Counted from the stretch's first letter, positions 47,105 to 56,802 are shown. The stretch is 64,000 bases of DNA from Aminobacter sp. HY435 (GCF_027568395.1 NZ_JANKZL010000012.1:62001-126000); one strand, 5' to 3'. The notes: a model not told the origin generated them from the letters alone. Numbers and translations are program-made.

Positions 47105-48942
47105 AGCACCTCCTCCTGTCTCTGAAGCAGGCGCGTGCGCGTGCGAACGAAGCCGTTGATCCCCGCGTGACGGGCAAAGAGACGAGACAGGAGCGCGCTC
47201 AGAAGCAGGCTGCTCTGGCCCGACAGGACCGACTGGTCGACGTGAAGAAGGACTTCGATGCCGCGGCCGAAACAAATCGGCCCCGGGATCGCAAGGCGCT
47301 CGACGACCGGGCGGGATTCTACCCTGACGACCGAGCGGACATGCCGTGCCAGCCCCGGATCGCCGCGATCGGCGTAGAGGTCGAGGAGCGCATGCAGAGG
47401 GTCCGATCCTCGGCCTTCCTGGGCAAGGCTGAGGAAATTCAGCGACAACTGGGCCACCAACCGCCAGGCGAGATCGTCGGCGCGGGACTCGCCATCGGTG
47501 CCGGCGGGAAGGGTCGCGGGGATGGAAGGCTGCGGTGTCCTGAGTACACCAAGAAGCCTGACCGCTTCGACCGGATCGCCGCTTTCAAGTGTCAGCGACG
47601 GGGTGTCGTCAAGAATGGACAGGTCGCGGTTCGTGCAAAGCGCGGTGATTTCGATGCGGCGAAGAGGCCGCGCCGTCTCGGAGTCGACTGGGCGCGAGAC
47701 GGCGATGAAGACGTCGTCGCCGGAGTAGGAGGTGCGGGTGATGCCTTCGCGCCGCTCGTCCTCGGTGGCGCGGCGCGGGCGCCGCTCGGTCGAATAGACC
47801 CAGCCATTGCCACGGTTCTGGCCGAGGCTGAAGAGGGCCGGTATTTCGGCGTCGGGACCGTCGGCCTCGGCGTCCTCGACCCGTGTCACGCGAAAGATCT
47901 CGAAGTCGCGCGGACGGGTGCGGTCGGCGTGGAGCACCTGGCGGGTTCGCCTGTTGTCCAGTTCGATGACGTTGCATTCGCGTTCGAACAGGTTGACCAG
48001 TGGTGTGGCGAACAGCTCGATATCGGCAGGAGACAGGTCGGCGAGTTCCGAAACCGGGCGGCGCAGCAGGAAGATGATTTCGAGGCCTGCCTCGCAGCTC
48101 TTCACGACCGGCGCAAGGCCGCGCACGCGAGCATAGTGGAAGCGCTCCGGCATGATGAAGTATTCGCGCAGCAGCCTGTAGCCCTCGAAGGTCGGGCGGG
48201 TGCGCGGCAGCAGGGCTTCGGCGTCGGCTATGCCGGCCATCTCTGGCTGTGGCAGGGGCGAGAGTTTTCCGGTCTTGCTCTCCGGACGAGCGGCAATACC
48301 CGAGCAGACGCCGAAGATGGTGTCGAAGAGCACGGGCGCCTTGGTGCGCCCGGCAAGATGCAGATCGAGCCCGTCCAGGGACAGTTCGGACAGCTTTCCC
48401 TTGCCGGTGCGCTTGAGCGTAATCCTGAATGCCGCCTCGCCTGCCATGCCGGTGACGGGCGCGATGCCGGCCGTGGCCAACGCGCTCCGATCCTGGAAAT
48501 AGCCGACGGAGGAGATTTCGATCGGCCAAAGGGTTACGTCCTGGACGGTCGTGAAGGTGAGGCGCGTGGACAGGCCGGGTTGCAGGCTGGACACCAGCCG
48601 CGTACCCCTGGCAACGACGTGGCCCGTATTCATGGTCTGCACCTGCTGGCCGGGTTTCAGCACGGCCATGGTGGTTGCTGGCGCTGGCGTCAGCAGGTCT
48701 GGGTAAAGGACTTCGAGGATGCTGCGCGCGAAGCGCGAGCGCTCGGCGTCAACCTTCAGCCGCGTGCGCGCGGCGAGATAAGCGACGCCGTCGAGCAGGC
48801 GTTCAACATAGGGATCGGGGCAGGGAACGGTATCGAGCGACAGGTTGCGGGCAACCGCCGGGTGCATGTCGGCGAATTCGGCCGCAAGGCTGCGTATGTG
48901 GGTCAGTTCCTCCTCGTAATATTCCAGGAAGACCCTATCCAT
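47068..48942 (-). CDS. tssF: T6SS baseplate protein TssF
   Basis: The 624-residue protein begins with FLEYYEEELTHIRSLAAEFA and MHPAVARNLSLD, the TssF start motif. DPYVERLLDGVAYLAARTRL and the family length complete the assignment. TssF and TssG make the wedge that holds TssE and docks to TssK. It starts 2 bp after tssE and overlaps tssG at its end. Nothing unusual is seen. Confidence 0.95.
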   Translation of the reverse strand: MDRVFLEYYEEELTHIRSLAAEFADMHPAVARNLSLDTVPCPDPYVERLLDGVAYLAARTRLKVDAERSRFARSILEVLYPDLLTPAPATTMAVLKPGQQVQTMNTGHVVARGTRLVSSLQPGLSTRLTFTTVQDVTLWPIEISSVGYFQDRSALATAGIAPVTGMAGEAAFRITLKRTGKGKLSELSLDGLDLHLAGRTKAPVLFDTIFGVCSGIAARPESKTGKLSPLPQPEMAGIADAEALLPRTRPTFEGYRLLREYFIMPERFHYARVRGLAPVVKSCEAGLEIIFLLRRPVSELADLSPADIELFATPLVNLFERECNVIELDNRRTRQVLHADRTRPRDFEIFRVTRVEDAEADGPDAEIPALFSLGQNRGNGWVYSTERRPRRATEDERREGITRTSYSGDDVFIAVSRPVDSETARPLRRIEITALCTNRDLSILDDTPSLTLESGDPVEAVRLLGVLRTPQPSIPATLPAGTDGESRADDLAWRLVAQLSLNFLSLAQEGRGSDPLHALLDLYADRGDPGLARHVRSVVRVESRPVVERLAIPGPICFGRGIEVLLHVDQSVLSGQSSLLLSALLSRLFARHAGINGFVRTRTRLLQRQEEVLWPMTPGNRFLI

Positions 48943-48944
48943 GC

Positions 48945-49700
48945 TCAGCCGTCCTTGAGGTCCGTGCGGGCGACGCCGTTGTCGAGATTTATCGTCGTGC
49001 GCAGCCGTAGCCGTTCGGGTGTCGGCGTCATGATCAGCACGCCGTCGATCTCGATCTTCAGGCCGGTCTTGTCGCCGAGATTGACCGTCACCTTGGTGGC
49101 GCTCTCCTTCAGGCGGGGCTCGAAAGTGGCAAGCACGGCGCGGATTTCGCGGGCCAACACGTCGCGGTCGAAGTCGCGGGATGAGCGGCCAGAAAATGAA
49201 GGTACGCCATAGTTGACGACGCTGCGCCGGACCTCGGGGAAGTCATCGAGGGCCGGCGGGCCCGTGGAGACATGGTCGAGTTCGAGGTCGGAGAGCAGGG
49301 GCGAGGACTCGAAGCGCTCGGTGTTGAACAGCGCCTCGATGTCGCGCCGCACGGCCTCGCGCAGGACGCGTGCAGACACCACCACGCCGCGACTCTCGAG
49401 TTCGGCGCGGCGGAGGTTCTGTTCGACGAGGCGATTGAGCCTGCTCTTCTGCTCTGAGTTCAGATCCGGGTCGGAATCGATCACGCGCCGGCCACCGCTG
49501 ACGAGCGCGTCCAGACGCTCCGTCCCCAGCTCATCCTGAAATGCCCGTTGCAGCTCGCCTATCTCGGAGGCGAGCCCAGGTATGTCATTGACCAAGCGGT
49601 CCCAGAGCGACGGCTGGACCGCCTCGCGCTTGGCTCGCGGGCTGCCGCCCGTGGCCGCGGCATTGCGTCGTGCATGAGGTTCACTTGCCGATATGGACAT
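48945..49700 (-). CDS. tssE: T6SS baseplate protein TssE (gp25-like)
   Basis: The 251-residue protein has the gp25-like core in its C-terminal half (SVVNYGVPSFSGRSS; LAREIRAVLATFEPRL). The N-terminal half begins with a basic, Ala-rich stretch and a typical SLWDRL segment, and it carries a helical insert (SGGRRVIDSDPDLNSEQKSRL). TssE starts sheath assembly on the baseplate. The total is longer than many TssE proteins (about 130-180 residues). The ATG at 49700 lies inside the end of hcp (20-bp overlap). Confidence 0.88.
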   Translation of the reverse strand: MSISASEPHARRNAAATGGSPRAKREAVQPSLWDRLVNDIPGLASEIGELQRAFQDELGTERLDALVSGGRRVIDSDPDLNSEQKSRLNRLVEQNLRRAELESRGVVVSARVLREAVRRDIEALFNTERFESSPLLSDLELDHVSTGPPALDDFPEVRRSVVNYGVPSFSGRSSRDFDRDVLAREIRAVLATFEPRLKESATKVTVNLGDKTGLKIEIDGVLIMTPTPERLRLRTTINLDNGVARTDLKDG

Positions 49701-50145
49701 CCATCTCGACCTCATGCTTGTCGTCGTAATTGAACTTGATGGTCTTGTAGGCGAACGCCACCCTGTCCTCGATGACGTCAGGTTCGTCCTCGCTCGGATG
49801 CATGTGATAGGTCACCACCGAGGCATCGCTCAGCGTCACCACCAGATAGTCGCTGGTCTCGCCTTCGATCGTGCGCCGGCAGGAAAACACCACCTCGTCC
49901 ATCAGCGTGTTTTCGAACAACGCCTTCTGCAGGTAGGGCGAGGCCATGTCGTAGTGCTTGGTGAACTCGATCATGCCGAGTGCGACGCGGCCGCGCCGCG
50001 ACAGCGAGTTCGGATCGTGCGGTGCAACCATGGTGTAGTCGACGCCATGGACCTCGATCTCTTCCTCATGCCCGTCGCGCACGCTCGGGCCGGGAATGTC
50101 GGGAACCTTCAGGAAACCGTCGATCTTGGTTCTGGTATCAGGCAT
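49681..50145 (-). CDS. hcp: T6SS tube protein Hcp (TssD)
   Basis: The 154-residue protein has the Hcp hallmark features DGFLKVPDIPGPSVRDGHEE, IEFTKHYDMASPYLQKALFE and IKFNYDDKHEVEMDVHIGK. Hcp hexamers form the inner tube that is fired with VgrG. It is the only hcp in the window. GGAGAG precedes ATG 50145. It sits between tssC and tssE, as in Agrobacterium-type clusters. Confidence 0.95.
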   Translation of the reverse strand: MPDTRTKIDGFLKVPDIPGPSVRDGHEEEIEVHGVDYTMVAPHDPNSLSRRGRVALGMIEFTKHYDMASPYLQKALFENTLMDEVVFSCRRTIEGETSDYLVVTLSDASVVTYHMHPSEDEPDVIEDRVAFAYKTIKFNYDDKHEVEMDVHIGK

Positions 50146-50172
50146 TTCGCTCTCCGTGGCTCAAGGACAAAA

Positions 50173-51675
50173 TCAGGATTTGACCGAAGGCAGCTCCGAC
50201 ACGAGCCGAAGCGAGGCGTTTATTCCTTCCAGTTGGTAATGCGGCCGCAGGTAGAAGCGGGCGTTGTAGTAGCCGGGGCGGCCCTCGACGCTATCCACCT
50301 GGACTTCGGCAGCTGCGAGAGGACGCTTGGCGCGCGCCTTGTCGTCGGCGAAGGCGGGGTTGGCCAGCACGTAGCGGTTGATCCACTCGGTCAGCCAGAC
50401 CTGCATGTCGGACCGCTCCTTGAACGAGCCGATCTTGTCGCGGGCGATCGCCTTGAGGTAGTGCGCGAAGCGCGAGACCGGGAACAAATAGGGCAGGTTG
50501 GCGCTCAGCCGTTCGTTGGACTGGGCGTCGGGATCGACCAGCCGTCCCGCCCGTGTTTCGTCGTCCTGCAAAGAATGGGCACCGATGAAGGCGGCGACGT
50601 CGGTGTTCTTGCGGTGCAGGATCGGCATCAGCCCGAGCTTGGCAAGTTCCGCCTCGCGCCGGTCGTCGATGGCGACTTCTGTCGGGCATTTCATCGAGAC
50701 GGTGCCGTCGTCGGTCGGGAAGTTGTGAACAGGCAGGTTGATCACCGAACCGCCGTTCTCGACACCACGGATCTGCGTGCCCCAGCCGAACAGCTTGTGG
50801 CTGCGGTTGATGTTGACGCCCATCGGGAAGGCGGCGTTCATCCAGACATATTTGTGATGGTCGCCCTGCACTTCCTCTTCAAAGGCAAAGCCCTTCACCG
50901 GGACCGTCTCCGCGCCATAGGGCAGGCGTGCCAGCACGCGCGGCATGGCGAGGCCGATGTAGCGCGCGTCCTCGCTTTCGCGCAGCGACTGCCACGACGC
51001 GTAGGCCGGGTTCGACACGATCTGCTGCAGGTCCTGCGGATTGGGCAACTCCTGCCAGCTGTCCATGCGGAACAGCCGTGGCGAGGCGGCGGCGATGAAC
51101 GGCGTGTGCGCCGAGGCGCAGATGCCGGAGATGTTGCGCAGGAGGCTGACGTCACGCGGATGGTTGGAGAACTCGTAGGCGCCGATGAGGCAGCCGAAGG
51201 GTTCACCGCCGAACATTGAATACTCGTCCGTATAGACCTTCTTGAAGATGGGGCTCTGGTCCCACATCTGGCCCTCGAAATCCTCGAGCGTGTCGGCCAG
51301 TTGCTCCTTGGAGATGTTCATCACCCGGATCTTCAGTTTCTGGTCGGTCTCGGTGTTGTTGACGAGATACCAGAGGCCGCGCCAGGTGCCCTCCATCTCG
51401 CGCACCTCGGGCGCATGCAGGATTTCGTTCACCTGGCTCGTCAGCACCTTGTCGATGCCGGCGATGAGAGACTTGATCGACTTGATCGCGTTGGACGAGA
51501 TCGTCGTCGTGTCGGAACGAGACTTGGCGGCGAGCGCAAGGTTGCGGACCAACTGCTGCAGCTTCTCGCTGTCGTCCTTCTTGACCTTGAAGTCCTTTTC
51601 GAGGAGTTCGCCAAACTCGCCAAGATCGATGGCTTCGGCCTCGGCTACCGTGGTGCTCTTTTGTTGCTCGGCCAT
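50173..51675 (-). CDS. tssC: T6SS sheath large subunit TssC (VipB)
   Basis: The 500-residue protein carries the TssC signature (LHAPEVREMEGTWRGLWYLV, FGCLIGAYEFSNHPRDV, LRNISGICASAHTPFIAAA) and the C-terminal RFYLRPHYQLEGI. With TssB it builds the contractile sheath recycled by ClpV. The gene follows tssB after 3 bp. Some rhizobial clusters have two tssC genes; only one is here. Confidence 0.96.
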   Translation of the reverse strand: MAEQQKSTTVAEAEAIDLGEFGELLEKDFKVKKDDSEKLQQLVRNLALAAKSRSDTTTISSNAIKSIKSLIAGIDKVLTSQVNEILHAPEVREMEGTWRGLWYLVNNTETDQKLKIRVMNISKEQLADTLEDFEGQMWDQSPIFKKVYTDEYSMFGGEPFGCLIGAYEFSNHPRDVSLLRNISGICASAHTPFIAAASPRLFRMDSWQELPNPQDLQQIVSNPAYASWQSLRESEDARYIGLAMPRVLARLPYGAETVPVKGFAFEEEVQGDHHKYVWMNAAFPMGVNINRSHKLFGWGTQIRGVENGGSVINLPVHNFPTDDGTVSMKCPTEVAIDDRREAELAKLGLMPILHRKNTDVAAFIGAHSLQDDETRAGRLVDPDAQSNERLSANLPYLFPVSRFAHYLKAIARDKIGSFKERSDMQVWLTEWINRYVLANPAFADDKARAKRPLAAAEVQVDSVEGRPGYYNARFYLRPHYQLEGINASLRLVSELPSVKS

Positions 51676-51678
51676 GGC

Positions 51679-52218
51679 TCAGCCCTCCGCCTTGTCGTCA
51701 CCGGACAGGGCCTGGCCGGCGATCTGCCCGAGCAGCGGCTCGTTGTTCAGTAGCTGGGCGATGCGCTTTTCGGCATCCACCCGGCCGTCCATGAAGCCGA
51801 GGAGCTCGACGAGCTGGCGCCGCATCCTGAGGATCTCGGCCAACTGCGGCACCTGCTCGGCGACCTTGTCGGGCGCGAAATCGCCCATGCTGGCGAAGGT
51901 AAGGTCGACGGCGAGTTCTTCCTCACCCTCCTGTCCTTCGGCTCTTGGCAACGTGCTCTTGATCCGCGCCTTCACCCGCGGCCCGAGTGCTTCCATGAAT
52001 TTCGGGAACCGGTTCGCGTCGGTGTCGACGAAGCTGCGGTCTTGAACCGACTTCATGGCTTCCCTGGTCTGCGACGCGCCCGAGAGATCGGCCATCACGC
52101 CCATGACGAAAGGCAGCTCGATGGTGGTCGGACTGCCGTAGGTCTCCACATCATAGGCGATCTGCACGCGCGGTGCCCGATTGCGCTCGATGACCTTAGC
52201 TTTGCTTTCAGCTGGCAT
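51679..52218 (-). CDS. tssB: T6SS sheath small subunit TssB (VipA)
   Basis: The 179-residue protein shows ERNRAPRVQIAYDVE, ELPFVMGVMADLSG and FLEALGPR-like text in RFPKFMEALGPRVKAR, all TssB features. It pairs with TssC in the sheath. It is 3 bp upstream of tssC and 6 bp downstream of tssA. Confidence 0.96.
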   Translation of the reverse strand: MPAESKAKVIERNRAPRVQIAYDVETYGSPTTIELPFVMGVMADLSGASQTREAMKSVQDRSFVDTDANRFPKFMEALGPRVKARIKSTLPRAEGQEGEEELAVDLTFASMGDFAPDKVAEQVPQLAEILRMRRQLVELLGFMDGRVDAEKRIAQLLNNEPLLGQIAGQALSGDDKAEG

Positions 52219-52224
52219 GCCTGC

Positions 52225-53376
52225 TTACCTTTCATCCTTCTGGGGCGTCTTCTTCGTTTCGGGAACCCCGGCCAGAAGCCGGAACTCCTTCAACCCGGAG
52301 GGGGCGAGGTCTTCCATCAGCTCGACGAAATCCATCGGCACCATGCGGCGGACGCGGCGCGCGAGATGGGGGATCGGGCTGGAGGGTTCGGTGCGGTCGT
52401 AGAAGGCGATGACGAGGTCGAGGCACTTGACCACGTCGTCGCGCGAATTGATCCGGTCGGGCAGTGTGGCCGCCGCCTGGGGCGCGGGCGCATGGGTGCG
52501 GTCATGGCCATTGACGGCCGGGGCCGGCACAACCGGCGAGGCAGCCGCCGGTTCTGCGGCCGGCGCGGTTCGGGTGCCTCGCTGCATGGTGCTCAGCATC
52601 CGTTCGAGGAACCGCGAAAGGACGGGCACTGCCGGTCCTGATGTTTCGATCCGCGCATTGAAAGTCTTGTCCAGGGTATCGAGTGCCGCGATTGCGCCGC
52701 GCAGGTCCGTCGTCAGCGCCGCCACCACATCGGGCTGCTGGTCGATCTGCGCCGCAAGGCCGCCGCGCAACCGGGCGAGCAATTGCTCGTGGGCGACGGA
52801 CAAGGCCGAGCGCTCGGAATTGCTCAATCCCTGCGCTGCCTCCTGCAGCATCAGGCGGTCGTCGAGCGCCCCCTGCTCCAGGTCCCGCCCACTTATCGGC
52901 GCGAAGCCGCGCGGGGTGAGAAACTTCATCCGGCGCAGGTTGCCCAAGAGACCGGTATTGGCGTTCTGCAGGTCGAGCAGCGTGTTGATGCGCCGCAGCG
53001 CCATGTCGCGCGGCGTCGACGCCGGGCGCAGGGCGGGGTGCATCGTTTCCCAATGCTGGTCAAAGGTCTGCGCCATCAGCGTCAACCCTTCGGTAAGGCC
53101 TGCCAGCCCCTGTTCGTTGGTCAGCGCGCGCGTGACGATGATGAGCAGGCGCAAATCGCGGCCTGCCGGTCGCAGCTCCTCGGCCTTGCGCAACACGGCC
53201 TGCCAGTCCACCGCGACGGCGACTTCGCTCGTAGGTTTGTTGTTGTCGTCGTGGATGACTTCGTCGGGCGGGTCGATCAGCCGTTCCAGCTCGTGGAAGC
53301 GGGGATCGTTGCGCAAATCCTCTCCCGACGGGTTCGCACCGTCCAGCGGGCCAAGCCAGAGAGAAAGGTCAACCAC
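52225..53376 (-). CDS. tssA: T6SS protein TssA
   Basis: The 383-residue protein has an ImpA-N domain (LSLWLGPLDGANPSGEDLRND; VDWQAVLRKAEELRPAGRD; HWETMHPALRP). An Ala/Pro-rich linker (about 275-305) leads to a C-terminal segment rich in RINSRDDVVKCLDLVIAFYD. TssA primes and coordinates tube and sheath growth. GTG 53376 is chosen for its proximity to GGGGGG; a GTG at 53388 is 4 codons longer. It is the first gene of the tssA-to-cargo operon and is divergent from clpV. Confidence 0.9.
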   Translation of the reverse strand: MVDLSLWLGPLDGANPSGEDLRNDPRFHELERLIDPPDEVIHDDNNKPTSEVAVAVDWQAVLRKAEELRPAGRDLRLLIIVTRALTNEQGLAGLTEGLTLMAQTFDQHWETMHPALRPASTPRDMALRRINTLLDLQNANTGLLGNLRRMKFLTPRGFAPISGRDLEQGALDDRLMLQEAAQGLSNSERSALSVAHEQLLARLRGGLAAQIDQQPDVVAALTTDLRGAIAALDTLDKTFNARIETSGPAVPVLSRFLERMLSTMQRGTRTAPAAEPAAASPVVPAPAVNGHDRTHAPAPQAAATLPDRINSRDDVVKCLDLVIAFYDRTEPSSPIPHLARRVRRMVPMDFVELMEDLAPSGLKEFRLLAGVPETKKTPQKDER

Positions 53377-53614
53377 GCATCCCCCCACGCCAGTACTCGA
53401 AGGTTGGAAGTCGTCGGTATTTCCACTCGCTCTAGGTTTAGCACACTTCCCACCATGCTCAAAGTTGCGCGCGTCTAGCCTTAAGTGTTGATGACTGCGT
53501 TCGCGACAATTGTCCGGGTTCTACCCGCCGGTCCCCAGGAGCCGGCAACGCTTTGTAAAATTGCCTGACGTGTGGCACCTTATGAGCAGGCAGTCCGGCC
53601 ATTGGAGCAGTCCC
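53377..53614. promoter_or_regulatory. Divergent tssA / clpV promoter region
   Basis: This 238-bp gap separates the divergent tssA operon and clpV. It should hold both promoters. No convincing sigma-70 or sigma-54 boxes were found; a TGGCAC at 53574 lacks the -12 element. GGAGCAG lies just before the clpV ATG. Confidence 0.4.
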
Positions 53615-56509
53615 ATGGAAGCAAGGGGCATGCAGCAGCGCAGGGCATCGCAGGGCTTCAAGCGCAAGGAACTCGTCGGCAAGCTGAACCCGACCTGCCT
53701 GCGCGCCTTCAAGGCTGCGGCGGATACGGCCAAGCTGCGCGGCAATCCCTATGTCGAACTGGTTCACTTCATCGAGCAGCTCGTGCTGTCGGATCGCTCC
53801 GACGTGCAGATGATCCTGCGCGATGCCGGCGTCGATGCCGCGCGCATCGCCGCCGACATGACCAGGGCGGTCGACAAGCTGCCCTATGGGGCGACCTCCA
53901 TCGAGGAGTTTTCCGACCACATCTTCCACGCCATCCAGGAGGCGTGGAGCCTGGCGACGCTGGAATTCGGCACCGAGGAGGTGCGCAGCGCGCACGTCAT
54001 CCTCGCCTGCCTGAAGACGCCAGTGCTCGAGGGGCTGGTGTCGAAGATCAGTTCCGAGTTCGACAAGATCGACGCCGACACGGTGATCGGCCGTTTCGGC
54101 GAGGTGATGGAAGGATCGATCGAGACGTCCGAGCCGGCGGCGGCAGCTGAGGTCACGGATACGTCGCGCCGCGCCGGAGCGGGCGGAGACTCGGCGCTGG
54201 CGAAATATGCCACCGACCTGACCCAGCGCGCGCGCGACGGCAAGATCGACGCCGTAGTCGGCCGCGATCCGGAAATCCGCCAGATCGTCGACATCCTGAT
54301 GCGAAGGCGGCAGAACAACCCGATCCTCACCGGCGAGGCCGGCGTTGGCAAGACGGCGGTGGTCGAGGGCTTTGCGTTGCGCATCGCCGAGGACGACGTG
54401 CCGCCGATGCTGAAGGGCGTCAGCGTGCGCATGCTCGATGTCGGGTTGATGCAGGCGGGGGCGAGCGTCAAGGGCGAGTTCGAGAAGCGGCTGAAGGCGG
54501 TGATCGACGAGGTGCAGTCCTCCGAGGTGCCGATCATCCTGTTCATCGACGAGGCGCATACGCTGATCGGCGCGGGCGGTGCGGCCGGCACGGGCGACGC
54601 CGCCAACCTGCTCAAGCCGGCGCTGGCGCGCGGCGAGCTGCGCACCATCGCCGCCACCACCTGGGCGGAATACAAGCAGCACATCGAGAAGGATCCTGCG
54701 CTGACCCGCCGTTTCCAGGTGGTCAAGATCGACGAGCCGGACGAGGCAGCAGCCATACTGATGCTGCGCGGCGTGGCCGGCGTTCTGGAGAAGCACCACC
54801 AGGTGCAGATCCTCGACGAGGCCATCGAGACGGCGGTGAAGCTGTCGCACCGCTACATCCCCGCGCGCCAGCTGCCCGACAAGGCAGTCAGCCTGCTCGA
54901 CACGGCCTGCGCGCGGGTCGCTGTCTCGCAGCATGCGCGTCCGGGAGCGGTGGAAGACCTGATGCGGCGCAAGCAGGCGCTGGAGGTCGAACAGGGCATC
55001 ATCGGCCGCGAGGCGGCCATCGGCATCGATGTCGATGAACGGAAGGCGAGGGTGGAGGCAGGACTGGCCGAGACCGAGACGGCACTGACGGAGGCGCAGG
55101 CGCGCTGGGACTCGGAAAAGGCATTGGCCGCCGAAATCCTGGAACTTCGCGCCAGGTTGCGCGGGCAGGGGGTGGCGCTTGATCCGGTGGATGCAAGCGC
55201 CTCGGAAAGTACCCCCAGCCCTAACCCCTCCCCACAAGGGGGAGAGGAAGCGGGGCCGGCGGCGTCCGGTGTCGGCGTTGCAGACCAGCCCGAAGGCGAT
55301 GGCCAGATGGTTCTCGAAGCCGCCGCGTCGGACACGACGGCCGCTGACGACCGTGCCGGGCAGGCGCAGGAATCCCGGGGTGCGGGTGACGTTCCTGAAG
55401 GCGCTTCTGCTTCATCCGACGCTGCCGCCGACCTTGCCCGCCTGAAGGAACTCTCGTCCCAGCTTGCTGAGGCGCAGGGAGAGGCGCCGCTGGTCCTTTT
55501 GTCGGTCGACCGCAACGCCGTTGCGGCTGTCGTTCAGGACTGGACCGGCATTCCCACAGGCCGCATGCTGTCGAGCCAAACCGAGAAGGCGCTTCGCCTA
55601 GCGCAGACGCTGGCCGAGCGCGTCGTTGGCCAGGACCACGCCATGGAGATGATTGCCAAGCGCGTGCAGACCAGCCGCGCCGGGCTGGGCGCGCCGGAAA
55701 AACCGGTCGGCGTGTTCCTGCTCTGCGGCCCCTCGGGCGTCGGCAAGACCGAGACGGCGCTGGCGCTGGCCGAGATGCTCTATGGCGGCGAGCAGAACCT
55801 GATCTCGATCAACATGTCGGAGTTCCAGGAGGCGCACACGGTCTCCACGCTCAAGGGCGCGCCCCCCGGCTATGTCGGCTACGGCAAGGGCGGCATCCTG
55901 ACCGAGGCCGTCAGGCGCCGGCCCTATTCGGTGATCCTGCTCGACGAGGTCGAGAAGGCGCATCCCGACGTGCACGAGATATTCTTCCAGGTGTTCGACA
56001 AAGGCATGATGGACGACAGCGAAGGGCGGCGCATCGACTTCAAGAATTCACTGATCCTGCTCACCTCCAATGTCGGCTCCGAGATGATCATGCAGAAGAC
56101 CAGGAACGGCGAGCTGCGCGAGAAGGTCGAGGATCTCGACACCGCACTCCGGGCGCCGCTGCTCAAGGTCTTCCCCGCCGCGTTTCTGGGGCGGGTGGTG
56201 ACGATCCCCTATTATCCGCTGTCGGGCGACATGATCGAGGCGATCACCCGCCATCAATTCGCAAAGATCGCGCGCCGGCTCGCCGCCAGCCATGGCGCGG
56301 AACTGGTGATCGGCGACGGCGTGATGGAACTGATCAAGGCGCGCTGCACCGAGATCGAATCCGGCGGCCGCATGATCGACGCGATCCTGACCAACACCTT
56401 GCTGCCGGAACTGAGCCGTGGCGTGCTCAACCGCGCGCTCGACGGTCAGAAGCTGACGCGCGTCACGGTCGGCGCGTCAGGCGAGGGGTTCACCTACGAA
56501 TTTGGGTGA
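53615..56509 (+). CDS. clpV: T6SS sheath-recycling ATPase ClpV (TssH)
   Basis: The 964-residue AAA+ unfoldase dismantles contracted TssBC sheath. An N-domain (LVGKLNPTCLRAFKAAADTA) binds TssC. Two nucleotide domains follow: Walker A GEAGVGKTA with FIDEAHTL, and GPSGVGKTE with LLDEVEKAH. ATG 53615 is preceded by GGAGCAG; longer frames from 53510 add non-conserved residues. It is some 80 residues longer than usual because of a low-complexity acidic/Ala/Ser-rich insert (about residues 525-610) that includes a palindromic repeat-like piece. The insert lies between the middle helices and the second ATPase domain. Confidence 0.95.
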   Translation: MEARGMQQRRASQGFKRKELVGKLNPTCLRAFKAAADTAKLRGNPYVELVHFIEQLVLSDRSDVQMILRDAGVDAARIAADMTRAVDKLPYGATSIEEFSDHIFHAIQEAWSLATLEFGTEEVRSAHVILACLKTPVLEGLVSKISSEFDKIDADTVIGRFGEVMEGSIETSEPAAAAEVTDTSRRAGAGGDSALAKYATDLTQRARDGKIDAVVGRDPEIRQIVDILMRRRQNNPILTGEAGVGKTAVVEGFALRIAEDDVPPMLKGVSVRMLDVGLMQAGASVKGEFEKRLKAVIDEVQSSEVPIILFIDEAHTLIGAGGAAGTGDAANLLKPALARGELRTIAATTWAEYKQHIEKDPALTRRFQVVKIDEPDEAAAILMLRGVAGVLEKHHQVQILDEAIETAVKLSHRYIPARQLPDKAVSLLDTACARVAVSQHARPGAVEDLMRRKQALEVEQGIIGREAAIGIDVDERKARVEAGLAETETALTEAQARWDSEKALAAEILELRARLRGQGVALDPVDASASESTPSPNPSPQGGEEAGPAASGVGVADQPEGDGQMVLEAAASDTTAADDRAGQAQESRGAGDVPEGASASSDAAADLARLKELSSQLAEAQGEAPLVLLSVDRNAVAAVVQDWTGIPTGRMLSSQTEKALRLAQTLAERVVGQDHAMEMIAKRVQTSRAGLGAPEKPVGVFLLCGPSGVGKTETALALAEMLYGGEQNLISINMSEFQEAHTVSTLKGAPPGYVGYGKGGILTEAVRRRPYSVILLDEVEKAHPDVHEIFFQVFDKGMMDDSEGRRIDFKNSLILLTSNVGSEMIMQKTRNGELREKVEDLDTALRAPLLKVFPAAFLGRVVTIPYYPLSGDMIEAITRHQFAKIARRLAASHGAELVIGDGVMELIKARCTEIESGGRMIDAILTNTLLPELSRGVLNRALDGQKLTRVTVGASGEGFTYEFG
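55209..55250 (+). repeat. Repeat-like palindromic insert within clpV
   Basis: A stretch reading CCCCAGCCCTAACCCCTCCC then CACAAGGGGGAGAGG forms a CTCCCC/GGGGAG hairpin. It looks like the palindromic repeat commonly seen between genes in rhizobia. It is in frame and encodes PSPNPSPQGGEE. Identity as a genomic repeat is recalled, not searched. Confidence 0.5.
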
Positions 56510-56523
56510 GGGTGAGGTCGGAC

Positions 56524-56790
56524 CTACCAACCGCCGGGATCGCCCCCGCCGCCACCACTTCCTCCACCGCCACCGCCGCCGCTGTCGTCGCCGCTCGGCG
56601 TGTGGACAACGGGCTTGGCGGCCACTGGAGCAACGACCTTCTTGCGTGGAGCGGCCGGGGTCTTTTTTGCCGGCGCCTTCTTGACCTGAACGGGCTGGAC
56701 GACCTGCTCTTCCACCTTCTGCAGCGAGCCGCACCCTGCGAGCGGCAGAAGGACGCTGACCAGCAGTAGCCTGAGAGTATGCGAACGCAT
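56524..56790 (-). CDS. Small Lys/Gly-rich lipoprotein
   Basis: The 88-residue protein has a lipoprotein signal peptide (MRSHTLRLLLVSVLLPLAGC, Cys20), a Lys/Pro/Ala-rich middle (VKKAPAKKTPAAPRKK) and a Gly-rich tail of (G)n with DSG and a final GDPGGW. GGGGAG precedes ATG 56790. It lies 12 bp after the caspase-like gene on the same strand and is probably co-transcribed. The Lys/Pro-rich part could bind the cell wall or another protein. Function is unknown. Confidence 0.7.
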   Translation of the reverse strand: MRSHTLRLLLVSVLLPLAGCGSLQKVEEQVVQPVQVKKAPAKKTPAAPRKKVVAPVAAKPVVHTPSGDDSGGGGGGGSGGGGGDPGGW

Positions 56791-56802
56791 TGACGTCTCC
56801 CC

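Noticed and set aside
53574-53590. TGGCAC as a possible sigma-54 promoter before clpV
   Set aside because: The -12 TTGC element is missing at the required spacing.
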